Of a stretch of DNA of 45,311 nucleotides, positions 24,691-33,804 are shown one piece after another. Position 1 is the first letter of the stretch, and every line of letters begins with the position of its first letter. The stretch lies in assembly GCA_002328485.1 (NCBI GenBank), contig DCUF01000040.1, forward strand, positions 1 to 45,311, given 5' to 3'. The translations under genes and the position numbers were made by a program. The stretch comes from Deltaproteobacteria bacterium UBA2221. GTDB lineage: Bacteria; Desulfobacterota; Syntrophorhabdia; Syntrophorhabdales; WCHB1-27. The notes under the pieces were generated by a model that saw nothing but the letters and a program-made list of their open reading frames with translations, was not told the origin of the DNA and did not search any database.

Positions 24691-26067
24691 CTAGAAATGG
24701 GCCAGTGCCGGCTTGCCAATCGGAAATACATTAAACCCCACCTCGTGGAGATGCTGGTGATCAAGGATATTGCGGCCGTCGAAAACGAAAGCAGGCTTTG
24801 TCATGGAATCGTATATTGTCCTGTAGTCCAGGCCTTTATAGAGCCCCCATTCGGTCATGATGGCTAGAGCATCGCAGCCTTCGGCCGCCTTGTAGGGGTC
24901 GATTTCATATGTCACGCCGGTTACCTTGTTGAGATCAAGCATTGCGTTGGGGAGAGCCTTCGGATCCGTAATCACTACCTCGGCTTTTTCCTCGGCAAGC
25001 CTTTTTGCGATATAGATCGCCGGGGCTTCGCGAGTGTCGCCGGTATCAGCCTTGAATGCAAATCCAAGAAGGCATATTCGTTTTCCTGCCAGGGTATTGA
25101 ACATGGCGTTGAGCATGTTCAATACGAACCGTTCCTTCTGGTACTCGTTTATTCTCACAACCCGTTCCCAGTAATCCGCTACCTCCTCAAGCCCATAAGT
25201 TCTGCAGAGGTAGACAAGGTTCAAGATGTCCTTTTTGAAACACGATCCGCCGAACCCGATGCTTGCGTTCAAGAATCTATTTCCGATCCTGCTGTCAAAG
25301 CCAACCGCCCGAGCGACCTCTCCGATGTCGGCATCCGTCTTTTCGCAAAGGGCCGAAACCGCGTTGATCGAGGAGATTCTCTGGGCTAGAAATGCGTTGG
25401 CTACCAATTTCGACAGTTCGCTGCTCCACGTATTGGTGGTCAATATTCTTTCCCGAGGGACCCAATTCAGATAGATCTCTACCAGGACATCCCGGGCACG
25501 GATTCCGCTCTCCGTATCCCTCGAACCAATGAGGACTCGGTCGGGGTTTTCAAGATCCGCGATGGCAGTCCCTTCGGCAAGGAATTCAGGGTTCGATAGA
25601 ATATCGAAGGAGACACCATTGTTGTTCGACTTCAATATGCGCTCCATTGCAAGGGCGGTTTTTACAGGTAAGGTGCTCTTTTCAATGACGATCTTCGAGT
25701 TTGAGGAATGGTTCAGGATCTGGCGGGCTGTCCTCTCCCAGTACTGAAGGTCAGCGGCCATGCCCTCTCCGACACCAAATGTTTTTGTCGGCGTGTTCAC
25801 GCTCACAAATATGACGTCGTTCTCCTGGATGGCTTTTTCGATCTCCGTGCTGAAGAAGAGGTTCCTCCCTCGTGCTGTCCTGACCACCTTGTCAAGTCCG
25901 GGTTCGTAGACCGGTAGACTGTCCGAGTTCCACGCAGCAATTCTCTCTCTGTTGACATCCACGACGGTAACTCTGTAGTGAGGGCACTTGTAAGCTATGA
26001 ATGCCATGGTGGGCCCACCGACATAACCGGCGCCGATGCAGAGAATATTTGTGTTGTACATGGTCAT
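24691..26067 (-). CDS. ugd: UDP-glucose 6-dehydrogenase
   Basis: Oxidises UDP-glucose to UDP-glucuronate with 2 NAD+. 458 residues. NAD-binding GAGYVGGPT at 12-20, the catalytic Cys C276 in GFGGSCFKKD, and LLGFAFKADTGDTREAP in the C-terminal domain. The GFGGSCFKKD form and length (458) resemble the long UGDH type found in animals and some bacteria, not the shorter E. coli type with FGGSCLPKD. Start ATG at 26067 behind AAGGATT; an ATG two codons later is possible. Lies between the epimerase and exosortase genes on the minus strand, supplying UDP-glucuronate for the polymer. Confidence 0.93.
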   Translation of the reverse strand: MTMYNTNILCIGAGYVGGPTMAFIAYKCPHYRVTVVDVNRERIAAWNSDSLPVYEPGLDKVVRTARGRNLFFSTEIEKAIQENDVIFVSVNTPTKTFGVGEGMAADLQYWERTARQILNHSSNSKIVIEKSTLPVKTALAMERILKSNNNGVSFDILSNPEFLAEGTAIADLENPDRVLIGSRDTESGIRARDVLVEIYLNWVPRERILTTNTWSSELSKLVANAFLAQRISSINAVSALCEKTDADIGEVARAVGFDSRIGNRFLNASIGFGGSCFKKDILNLVYLCRTYGLEEVADYWERVVRINEYQKERFVLNMLNAMFNTLAGKRICLLGFAFKADTGDTREAPAIYIAKRLAEEKAEVVITDPKALPNAMLDLNKVTGVTYEIDPYKAAEGCDALAIMTEWGLYKGLDYRTIYDSMTKPAFVFDGRNILDHQHLHEVGFNVFPIGKPALAHF

Positions 26068-26107
26068 TGTCCTGAATCCTTAAAAAGGTTGCCCCTTGGT
26101 CCGATCT

Positions 26108-27088
26108 TCATACGGAAAGATCGATTTCTAGTTTTCTCACAAAATCCCGGTTTTGCTTGAACCATTGGATGGTATTATCTAACCCTTCCTCCAAAGAGAC
26201 CTTGGGCTCCCAATCGAGGAGTCTCTTGGCCTTACTAATATCAGCCCAGGTGGCCTCGGCATCGGCCCTGTGGACAGGCAGAGTTTTTATTCTGGCCGCC
26301 CTACCCAATCCCTTTTCTATAATGGCGATCATTTCGATCATGGTGTAAGGGTGGTTGTTGCCCAGATTGATGACCTCATATCCCAGGGGTCGTAGTGCCC
26401 GGATCGTGCCGTCTACGATGTCATCCACGTAGGTGAAGTCCCGTTTTTGTTCCCCGTCTCCGTACAGTATGAGCTCTTCACCGTCGTCGATCCATTTGAT
26501 GAACCGAAAATAACTCATGTCGGGCCTTCCGGCTGGGCCGTAAACAGTGAAATAGCGGAGGACCGAAATATCAAACTGAAAGAGGTAATGATATGAATAG
26601 GCAAGAACCTCAGCAGCTTTCTTTGTGACGGCATAGGGCGAGATAGGATTGTTCACCGGAAGGTCTTCGGTAAAGGGCATCTTATGGCCTGCGTACAGGG
26701 ATGACGAAGATGCCAACACCATTTTCTCAATATCGTGTTCCCTCATCATCTCCAAGAGATTCAAGGTGCCGTGTGCGTTGGTGGTCAAATAGACGTGGGG
26801 GTTTTTGATACTGTATCGCACCCCAGCCCGTGCAGCCAGGTTGATAACATTATCAATTTTGTGCTTCAAGAAAACATCCGATAATAGCCCCTTGTCCTCG
26901 ATATCGATCCGGTAGAACGTGAAGTTCGGGAATTGTTGGAGGAGGCTAAGACGGTAGTGTTTCAACTTCTTGTCATAGTAGTCATTGATATTGTCGACCC
27001 CTATGACGGACTCCCCCTCGCTCAGGAGCCTTAGTGCCACCTTCGAGGCGATAAAGCCGGCTGCACCGGTAATGAGAATATTATTCAT
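26108..27088 (-). CDS. NAD-dependent epimerase, UDP-glucuronate 4-epimerase type
   Basis: 326 residues, an extended SDR. NAD-binding GAAGFIA at 8-14 (the third Gly is Ala, unlike GxxGFIG), VDNINDYYD at 31-39 typical of UDP-glucuronate epimerases, S-S-S-S-L-Y at 127-132 and the catalytic Y152-x3-K156 (SPYAVTKKAAE). It would convert UDP-glucuronate made by the neighbouring dehydrogenase to UDP-galacturonate, an assignment made from motif and context. Stop lies 40 bases from the dehydrogenase start, so they are co-transcribed. Cytosolic. Confidence 0.87.
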   Translation of the reverse strand: MNNILITGAAGFIASKVALRLLSEGESVIGVDNINDYYDKKLKHYRLSLLQQFPNFTFYRIDIEDKGLLSDVFLKHKIDNVINLAARAGVRYSIKNPHVYLTTNAHGTLNLLEMMREHDIEKMVLASSSSLYAGHKMPFTEDLPVNNPISPYAVTKKAAEVLAYSYHYLFQFDISVLRYFTVYGPAGRPDMSYFRFIKWIDDGEELILYGDGEQKRDFTYVDDIVDGTIRALRPLGYEVINLGNNHPYTMIEMIAIIEKGLGRAARIKTLPVHRADAEATWADISKAKRLLDWEPKVSLEEGLDNTIQWFKQNRDFVRKLEIDLSV

Positions 27089-27258
27089 ACTATTCCGCCG
27101 AGGACCGAGGAAGTCCCGTCAATAATTTATCCGTCAAAGAGAAATCGGGTCGATATGTCACGGAAGGTGCCGTATTTGGGATATTAGGTCACGGCCTTTC
27201 CAGTTCAGAAAGTGTTTGCTGAACCCGGAGCAGGGCTGGCGATAGATGCAGTCGGAGA

Positions 27259-28005
27259 TTAGGTACGCCCCGCCAAGTCTTCAGCCTTTGGTGGAGAAGG
27301 AGGGGTCGACGATGCGAGAAACGAGAACGCGGGAGCCTTGTTTGGAAAAATAATGACAACGATGGTCCACAAGATGACCACAAAATCGCGCCATGCATCT
27401 CTCTGTCCAAGGTAGTCCACGTACCCTTGAAGTTTGAGGGGCTGAAGGACCCCGAGATAGAACTCTTCCGGGTCACCCTTCACTTTTCCCAGCAATTCCT
27501 CTTCATTACGAAGGGAAAGCGTCACCGGATCAGTGATCCCTGGCCGCACAGTTAAGACCTGTTTCCACAACGGATTGTCAAGATCCACGTATCTCTCGAC
27601 TTCAGGTCTGGGTCCGACAACTGACATGTCGCCCTTAAGAACATTCCAGAGCTCAGGAAGTTCGTCGATCTTTGTCTTTCTGAGGAATTTGCCCGCCCAG
27701 GTGACCCTGCCGTCATTCTTTGCCGTGACCTGCAGTACCGAGGAATTTAGCCTCATGCTTCGGAATTTATAGAGGATGAATTTCCGGCCATGAAGCCCCA
27801 TCCTTTCCTGACGATACAGGATAGGCCCGGGCGAGGAGAGGGCTACCAGGATGGCTCCAAGCCCTAAAAGCGGAGATGCTATCACCAAACCTGTGAGTGC
27901 GAGAACGGCCTCGACGATGCGAGGTATGCCCTTTTTCGGAGACGGGTTCAATCTATGAGCCATATCGCACATGGGCAGGACTGAATCTGTGACCTCTTGA
28001 ACCAT
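27259..28005 (-). CDS. bacterial sugar transferase (polyprenyl-P sugar-1-P transferase)
   Basis: 248 residues. Transfers a sugar 1-phosphate from a nucleotide sugar to undecaprenyl phosphate, the first step of polysaccharide repeat-unit assembly. The conserved region spans KFRSMRLNSS to KTKIDELPELWNVLKGDMSV and VGPRPE, with the DE dyad in KIDELPE. One N-terminal hydrophobic segment (AVLALTGLVIASPLLGLGAI) is followed by a cytosolic domain, so this is the short monotopic form rather than WbaP with a five-TM N-domain. Start ATG at 28005 has no clear ribosome binding site; ATG at 27963 is an alternative. The C-terminus is Ser/Pro-rich. Heads the operon to the exosortase and its substrate. Confidence 0.9.
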   Translation of the reverse strand: MVQEVTDSVLPMCDMAHRLNPSPKKGIPRIVEAVLALTGLVIASPLLGLGAILVALSSPGPILYRQERMGLHGRKFILYKFRSMRLNSSVLQVTAKNDGRVTWAGKFLRKTKIDELPELWNVLKGDMSVVGPRPEVERYVDLDNPLWKQVLTVRPGITDPVTLSLRNEEELLGKVKGDPEEFYLGVLQPLKLQGYVDYLGQRDAWRDFVVILWTIVVIIFPNKAPAFSFLASSTPPSPPKAEDLAGRT

Positions 28006-28477
28006 GGTCGGAGCGAATCAAAGGGCGTGGCACAGGAAGGGAAAGGTGTGCTGATATGCACACTGACCGTCCGTTGCTGTAGGGCGCGAAAACCATCTGT
28101 CGGTCACTGGGGCCGATAGCTGATTGTTGAGGACGCTTCCTTAGCCGCTTGTCGGCAAGGGAAACGTCTGGAATCATCTTCGCCCATTCTGCAAATCCAT
28201 ACACTTGCTATCAGTAGTTTGGGGCCTATGTGCGATGGAGCCTTCTGCAACCGGAGGATAGTAGGCTCTGCCACAAGTGCGCTCCGCTTATCGGAGCGAG
28301 TCCTATATTTACGGCATATCAATTGCTTACGAAATGGCGGATGGGAACCCAGTGTCACTCTATCGGTGCCCTCGCTTCAACGCGGTATCAACTAAAGGGT
28401 GGAGCGGAAGAAGCGTGCCCTGGGGGCTCTTGCAGAGAAATTTTGTTTTTGTTATGTTGGGATAGGAGGTAAACCTG
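28006..28477. other. divergent intergenic region with palindrome
   Basis: About 470 bases between the sugar-transferase and beta-helix genes, which are divergent. It contains the sigma-54-like site at 28312 and, just upstream at 28280-28297, a CGCTCCG/CGGAGCG palindrome with a 4-base spacer that could be a regulator site. A weaker GG-N10-GC match (TGGAATC...TTCGC) lies near 28169. No coding sequence is convincing. Confidence 0.45.
28312..28327 (+). promoter_or_regulatory. sigma-54 promoter-like site (CGGCATA / TTGCT)
   Basis: GG at 28313-28314, ten bases, then GC at 28325-28326, with TTGCT as the -12 half. Transcription would start near 28338, leaving a leader of about 140 bases before the beta-helix gene. 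Same GGCAT...TTGC(A/T) form as the site at 21837. Confidence 0.6.
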
Positions 28478-29863
28478 ATGTTTAAGAAGAATCTAACGCA
28501 AGTCCTTTTGACCATTTTGGTATCAATCTTTGTAAGTGTTCCGGTATTCGCGGCGACCTACTACGCTTCACCAAACGGAAGCGGGACCACCTGTGCCCTG
28601 GCGAGCCCCTGCACACTTAGTACGGGCCTTGGCAAGCTCGTGGCCGGAGATACACTCTATCTCCGTGGCGGGACGTATAACCAGACGGTTTCATTTAGTA
28701 AGAGCGGCACGTCAACAAGTCGCATCACAATATCTGGTTACCCAGGAGAAACGGCCGTCATAGATGGGTACTATTCTATCCCGTCTGGCTGTTATGACTT
28801 CCTCGTAGTTATTGGCGGTTCCTATGTGACGATGAGGGACATGAAAGTTCAGAACTCCTACGGAGGCGGAATCGGCACTGGCAGGGCAACCACTGGAGTT
28901 CAATTTGTCAATATTGCTCTTGATTATACTGGAGAAACTGGCTTGGTTATGGCAGGTTCAAATAGTATTGCCGATCATGTCACCGTCACCAGAAATGGAC
29001 AGAGATATGGTTCCGGGTGCTCAACTTGGGGTTCAGCACTCTGCACGTCAGGTTCTGGTAACACCATACAAAACTCTTTGACCTATAATAACAGAGGTGA
29101 AGGGATAAATGCTTACAGTTCATCAAGAGATTCAATCATTCAGGATAATATTTCATACAACAATCAAGCAGTCAATCTCTATTTGGATTCTTCATCTGGT
29201 GCCATTGTCCGCAGAAATATAGTCTATACCTCACCAGGTTATTCTTCCTCGGCAAGAGGAATTACAGTAGGTGCAGAGACCGGTCAAGCGTCTAATCTGA
29301 CAATCGTAAACAACTTCATAATGGGAGCATATGTAAATTTAGAGACTGATAGCAATCTTGCCCAGCTAACAAATGTTACGATTGCCTATAATACATTCGT
29401 CAATTCAACGGGTAACGCTGGGTCTGGTTATAACATGGGTGTCTATTTTAGGCCCAACTTAACATCATTTACGAATTCTATTTTTAAGAACAATATTATT
29501 GTAGAAGAGACATCAGGACGGGTCCCGATTTCGCTACCTTCTTCTCACCCCGGGTTCACACTGTCCTATAATAACTGGAACAAGACTCCAGTGGCTGCAG
29601 CCCAAGGCACGGGGGATGTTGTGGGGGATCCTAAGCTCACTAAGGGGACTTTTGGGGCAGGAACTCTCACGTCGACCTACTTCAAGATTCTCGCCGATTC
29701 TCCGGCCCGTGATAAAGGCAGCTCGCTTAGTGGTGTGACAGACGATTTTTTTGGGAACAAACGACCGGTTGGAACTTATCCTGACATGGGCGGGCACGAA
29801 TATGGAGGAACTGACTCCGTTGTGCCGACTCCGCCTGATAATCTGAGGGTAGTGGCGAACTGA
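28478..29863 (+). CDS. secreted right-handed parallel beta-helix protein
   Basis: 461 residues; TAGGAGG precedes the ATG. Signal peptide 1-25 (cleavage at VPVFA-A). The body starts with ATYYASPNGSGTTCALASPC, a motif common in pectate-lyase-like secreted proteins, then has repeats of about 22 residues rich in Asn, Ser and Thr (ITISGYPGE, NTIQNSLTYNN, SIIQDNISYNN, LTIVNNFIMG, VTIAYNTFVN) typical of a right-handed parallel beta-helix. Such folds bind or cleave polysaccharides. The C-terminus PTPPDNLRVVAN resembles the start of an Fn3 domain that ends abruptly. The central part, about 29050-29500, is clearly more AT-rich than its neighbours, suggesting different origin. No catalytic residues could be assigned. 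Confidence 0.85.
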   Translation: MFKKNLTQVLLTILVSIFVSVPVFAATYYASPNGSGTTCALASPCTLSTGLGKLVAGDTLYLRGGTYNQTVSFSKSGTSTSRITISGYPGETAVIDGYYSIPSGCYDFLVVIGGSYVTMRDMKVQNSYGGGIGTGRATTGVQFVNIALDYTGETGLVMAGSNSIADHVTVTRNGQRYGSGCSTWGSALCTSGSGNTIQNSLTYNNRGEGINAYSSSRDSIIQDNISYNNQAVNLYLDSSSGAIVRRNIVYTSPGYSSSARGITVGAETGQASNLTIVNNFIMGAYVNLETDSNLAQLTNVTIAYNTFVNSTGNAGSGYNMGVYFRPNLTSFTNSIFKNNIIVEETSGRVPISLPSSHPGFTLSYNNWNKTPVAAAQGTGDVVGDPKLTKGTFGAGTLTSTYFKILADSPARDKGSSLSGVTDDFFGNKRPVGTYPDMGGHEYGGTDSVVPTPPDNLRVVAN

Positions 29864-30051
29864 GCTCGTTTGGACCGATAATCTCACTTCCCTATTTTTG
29901 GTGTGGGCCGCCACCATGATGGTGAAGAGTCTGCCGGCCAGTTACCGGATCCGATTAACCTAACCGGGCGGCCTTGGGCCCGGGGTCGATGAGCCCCCCC
30001 CATTCTGCCGTGGGCATCGGCACGTAAACAGTGGTGGTGATGTTTAGATGA

Positions 30052-30711
30052 TCAATCACGATCGAGAGAAGCCAACCAATCTTTCAACGGTCCCCAACTG
30101 AGTCGGTATCTCAGATAGTAGTAGAGGATTTTCGAGTATTCGTGCCTCACCATCTTTCTGGATTCCTTGTCAGTCCACCACTCGTGTCTGTATGGCGATA
30201 GCTCGAAAGGGACAGGGGCCATGAGCAGCTTAACTGAATCACCCAGGACCAACCGATACGTCCATCGGGCGCGCCTCATGTGGTAAGGGTCACTCACGAC
30301 AATGACTGATCGGATAGGGGTCTGGCTTCCCGTCATAAATTCCCTCAGTCGAACTACTTCCGTATACGTACTTGTTACGGGAGAATCGTCCGTGGCAATC
30401 GCTTCCAAAGGTATTCCGGCCTTGAGCGCCCGTTCTCTGCCGTGCTGCCCATGATAGAAGTTATGCCAACGACACCAGCCTCCCGTCAGGAATATCTTCT
30501 TCCCGAAGCCTTGCTGATAGAGTCTGATGGCATAATCGGTCTGTTCATCGGGGCCGGCAATGACATGTATAATGTCGGCCTCCGTAATCTTGTCCCGTAC
30601 CACAAGAAAATTCCCGAGGGCAGACTGGACGGGCCTTTGGAACTGCAAAGAACCTACAAATACCATTACCAGAACAGAACCGATGATCGTCACGTGTCGT
30701 GTGCGCAGCAT
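30052..30711 (-). CDS. YdcF/ElyC-family membrane protein (DUF218)
   Basis: 219 residues with one N-terminal transmembrane segment (about 7-25) and a DUF218 domain: ADIIHVIAGPDEQTDYAIRL, IFLTGG, DDSPVTSTYTEVVRLREF and VIVVSDPYHMRRAR. In the family the DSxNTxENA motif is usual; here it is DSPVTSTYTEV, so the Asn and second acidic residue differ. ElyC acts in envelope polysaccharide and peptidoglycan maintenance; YdcF binds S-adenosylmethionine. A role in the neighbouring polysaccharide locus is inferred from position only. AAGG precedes the ATG. Confidence 0.8.
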   Translation of the reverse strand: MLRTRHVTIIGSVLVMVFVGSLQFQRPVQSALGNFLVVRDKITEADIIHVIAGPDEQTDYAIRLYQQGFGKKIFLTGGWCRWHNFYHGQHGRERALKAGIPLEAIATDDSPVTSTYTEVVRLREFMTGSQTPIRSVIVVSDPYHMRRARWTYRLVLGDSVKLLMAPVPFELSPYRHEWWTDKESRKMVRHEYSKILYYYLRYRLSWGPLKDWLASLDRD

Positions 30712-30761
30712 TGTTTACCTTGGCCTCGTCTATAAGGCTGCCGTCGAAACTCGTTGCAGGC

Positions 30762-31943
30762 CTAACTGCGATAGCGCATGACGATATCCTGCACGGCATT
30801 GATAACGTCAGCGACGTCCTGGTCCGACATTTTCGGGTAGAGCGGGATGGACAATAGCCCCGCATAGATTCTTTCCGCCACCGGGAAATCGGACGGCTGA
30901 TAGTTGTACTCCTTACGATAGAAAGGGTGCCGATGGACCGGAATAAAATGGACGCTGGCGCCAATCTTGGCCGCACTGAGCTCCTGGATAAACTGCGCCC
31001 GGTCAATGCTGAGGCGGTTCCCCGCTATCTGCAAGGGGTAGTGATAGAAAACATGCTTGCGGTCGGGGAGCAGGCGGGGCAGGCACAGTTCGGGCATTTC
31101 TGCAAAGGCTTGCTGGTACCGGCCGGCTATTTCCTGTCGCCGCCCATTGAACGCGTCCAGGCGGTCCAACTGGTGAATGCCCAGGGCTGCTTGAATGTCC
31201 ATCATGTTGTACTTGTAGCCTGGCTCGAAGATCTCGTAGTACCATGAACCGAATTCTGTATAACGTTTCCATGCGTCCTTGTTCATCCCGTGAAGGACGA
31301 GGGGACGCATGCGTTCTGCCAATTGGTCATCATTTGTGGTGATCATGCCGCCTTCACCAGTGGTCATGTTTTTCGTTGCGTAAAAACTGAAGGCGACAGC
31401 CCGGCCATGGGTCCCGATCTTCCTGTCGTGATATTCGGCCCCCGCAGCATGGGCAGCATCCTCGACAATCGGAACACCAGCATCGTCTGCGAATGCACAG
31501 ATTTCATCCAAGTCGCAAGCCTGGCCTGCATAGTGTACCGGGATGATAGCCCTGGTACGGGGGCTAATCGCCTTTTTGATGCTTTCTACCGAGATATGGA
31601 AATTATCATTAATGTCGACCAGAACCGGCCTGGCGCCGAGATGGACAACCACGTTGGCCGTCGAACAAAAGGTCATGGTCGGCACAATGACCTCATTGCC
31701 GGGCCCAATATTCAGGGCACTCAGGGCCACGTGGAGTGCAGCCGTGCAAGAATTAACTGCGATCGCGTGGCGCGCACCGACGTAATTCGCAAAGCTTTCT
31801 TCGAATTGCTTTACTTTGGGGCCTGTGGTCAGCCAGCCGGCACGGATGGTAGCGACGACCTCAGCAATCTCCTCTTCCCCGATTGATGGGAGACAGTAGG
31901 GGAGAAAACTGTTCCTTTGCAACCCTTTGGTCACACTACACAT
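30762..31943 (-). CDS. DegT/DnrJ/EryC1 sugar aminotransferase
   Basis: 393 residues. Pyridoxal-phosphate enzyme that aminates keto-sugar nucleotides, for amino-sugar building blocks. D162 (IVEDAAHAAGA) holds the cofactor pyridine nitrogen and K191 (FSFYATKNMTTGEGGM) is the Schiff-base Lys. Other family marks are GWLTTGPKVKQFEESFA and YKYNMMDIQAALG. The start at 31943 has AGGAGG 8 bases upstream. Substrate cannot be read from the sequence. Transcribed with the epimerase fusion 96 bases upstream. Confidence 0.92.
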   Translation of the reverse strand: MCSVTKGLQRNSFLPYCLPSIGEEEIAEVVATIRAGWLTTGPKVKQFEESFANYVGARHAIAVNSCTAALHVALSALNIGPGNEVIVPTMTFCSTANVVVHLGARPVLVDINDNFHISVESIKKAISPRTRAIIPVHYAGQACDLDEICAFADDAGVPIVEDAAHAAGAEYHDRKIGTHGRAVAFSFYATKNMTTGEGGMITTNDDQLAERMRPLVLHGMNKDAWKRYTEFGSWYYEIFEPGYKYNMMDIQAALGIHQLDRLDAFNGRRQEIAGRYQQAFAEMPELCLPRLLPDRKHVFYHYPLQIAGNRLSIDRAQFIQELSAAKIGASVHFIPVHRHPFYRKEYNYQPSDFPVAERIYAGLLSIPLYPKMSDQDVADVINAVQDIVMRYRS

Positions 31944-32039
31944 TCGGGAAACCTCCTAATATGGGATGCATATCCAAGACTTGTCGTGCTTCCCGGAGTT
32001 GCGGAAAGCCCTTCAAGGATGGGGATGATAGAGAGCATG

Positions 32040-33731
32040 TCAGCGAGAGAGCTTCGAGAGATGGGGCCTTCGATACAGCGCTTCACCAACCAGCTTCCTC
32101 ATCAGAGCGTGGGCGTGGTTTCTTGCCACCTTGTGTCCGTTGTTCCGCACCCCATTTCTGGTGTCTGGGGTTGTGACGGCCGGGGTTTTACCCCGAGGCT
32201 GCTGGTTTGAAATAGTCTGAATCAATTCTTTGGCCCAGCCATTGATGGGCTGAATCCTCAGGTGGCCGTCCTCCATCAGAAATCGGACATTGTGGTACTT
32301 TGGGTCTCGGTGGTCCGAGAGTCGCCCGCTTCTGAAGGCTTCCAGGATCTGGGCTGCCCCGCGCTCCACATTCCACTGCAACTGAAAATCAAGGACATTC
32401 CGGATCTTACTGAAATCTACCCGGTAATTACGCTTGTCTTCGTTCGTCTCGGAGACTATCAACTTGGAGCCGGGGACAATCCTCTGTACAATCTCTCCCA
32501 CCTGCTGAAGGGTGAAGTTTTGGTCGTTGGATCCGACATTGAAGACCTCGTTTCTCACCAGGTCAACGGGCGCCTCGCATACCTTCAGCAGGGCGGCAGC
32601 AGCATCGTCCACATGAAGGAAGGGACGCCACTGATCCCCGCCAAAGACGGTAATGACCCCGTCCACAGCGGCAGAGGCCGTGAGTTGATTGACGACCAGA
32701 TCGAAACGGGATCGTCCGGAGAGTCCGTAGATGGTCCCAAAACGCAGGCAAACCGGGCTAAATACGTGATCTGCCATTGACATCAGCACACGCTCAGAAG
32801 CAATCTTGCTTCGGGCATAAAGAGAAACCGGATTAAGAGCGGAGTTCTCGTCTAAAACCTCGTCGCTCGCGCCGTAAACAGAGCAGGTGCTCGCGAAGAC
32901 AAACCGTCCTACCCCGCTGGCCTTGGCTACCTCGGCGATCATTCTTGTGGCCATGACATTCACTTCTATTGTCAAATCCTCATCCAATGCGCACGCCGGA
33001 TCCCCCACGATTGCCCCCAGGTGAATCACGGTATCCGTGCCCCTCACGGCATCTACGACCTTGTCGACCTGGCGGAAGTCGCCTTGCATCACTTCCAGGT
33101 GAGGATGGCGGTATAGTCCATTAATCGGTTGGTCACCGTACAACATCAGATCGAGGACCCGAACGTGGTAGCCTTTATTCAGCAACTTCGGGAGCAGCGC
33201 AGAACCGATATAGCCGGCACCGCCGATCACGAGTATCTTTTTGATCCGAGGGGTAGAAGACAATGGAGACTCGGAGGCAATCTCGCCTTTCTTGCCCATC
33301 TGTAGGAGAACGGTCCAGAGCCGAGCCAAAAGGAGGAAGAACCAGGTTAGGAGCAAAGCACCCAGCAAACTGCTTCGTGGTACCAGTTCGATTTCCTTGT
33401 AGAGATACACCACAAAGGCATAGATGAGGTACGTCAGGAAGACGGCCTGGGTGATGACGATTGCCTTATACTTTTCATGATAGAAACGTCCATACGTATA
33501 AAACCCCGACAGGGTAAACACCACGAGACTAATGCAGGTGAGGAGCGTGAAGCTGGGTATATAGAATGTCAGAAACGTTTGGAGCGTCTGATTGCTCGGT
33601 CCCAGGTTTTCGAAATCGGTGAGCCAGAAATACCGGAATGTTAGGGCAATAAGTAATGAGACGTTGACAATTGCTATATCGGCGATGACTCTGGCGGCAA
33701 CCTCACGATTAAAGCGCAGATATCGTCTCAT
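32040..33731 (-). CDS. membrane-anchored NAD-dependent epimerase (4TM plus SDR fusion)
   Basis: 563 residues. Residues 12-145 hold four hydrophobic helices (ARVIADIAIVNVSLLIALTF, FYIPSFTLLTCISLVVFTLS, AIVITQAVFLTYLIYAFVVY, SLLGALLLTWFFLLLARLWT) like the N-terminal module of WbpM/CapD-type and PHPT enzymes. Residues 165-480 are an extended SDR epimerase: GGAGYIG (170-176), the STCSVYG strand and Y305-x3-K309. WbpM-type enzymes are TM plus a different SDR subgroup (dehydratases), whereas this SDR part looks like a GalE/NAD-epimerase. The final 80 residues have no match. It may couple sugar-nucleotide conversion to the membrane; the substrate is unknown. Confidence 0.85.
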   Translation of the reverse strand: MRRYLRFNREVAARVIADIAIVNVSLLIALTFRYFWLTDFENLGPSNQTLQTFLTFYIPSFTLLTCISLVVFTLSGFYTYGRFYHEKYKAIVITQAVFLTYLIYAFVVYLYKEIELVPRSSLLGALLLTWFFLLLARLWTVLLQMGKKGEIASESPLSSTPRIKKILVIGGAGYIGSALLPKLLNKGYHVRVLDLMLYGDQPINGLYRHPHLEVMQGDFRQVDKVVDAVRGTDTVIHLGAIVGDPACALDEDLTIEVNVMATRMIAEVAKASGVGRFVFASTCSVYGASDEVLDENSALNPVSLYARSKIASERVLMSMADHVFSPVCLRFGTIYGLSGRSRFDLVVNQLTASAAVDGVITVFGGDQWRPFLHVDDAAAALLKVCEAPVDLVRNEVFNVGSNDQNFTLQQVGEIVQRIVPGSKLIVSETNEDKRNYRVDFSKIRNVLDFQLQWNVERGAAQILEAFRSGRLSDHRDPKYHNVRFLMEDGHLRIQPINGWAKELIQTISNQQPRGKTPAVTTPDTRNGVRNNGHKVARNHAHALMRKLVGEALYRRPHLSKLSR

Positions 33732-33804
33732 GGCACCCTCCCTTCGCTCTCTTGGTAAAGCTTAATTGGCCGCATAGGTCCCGCCGAATAGCAAAACCTA
33801 ATGA

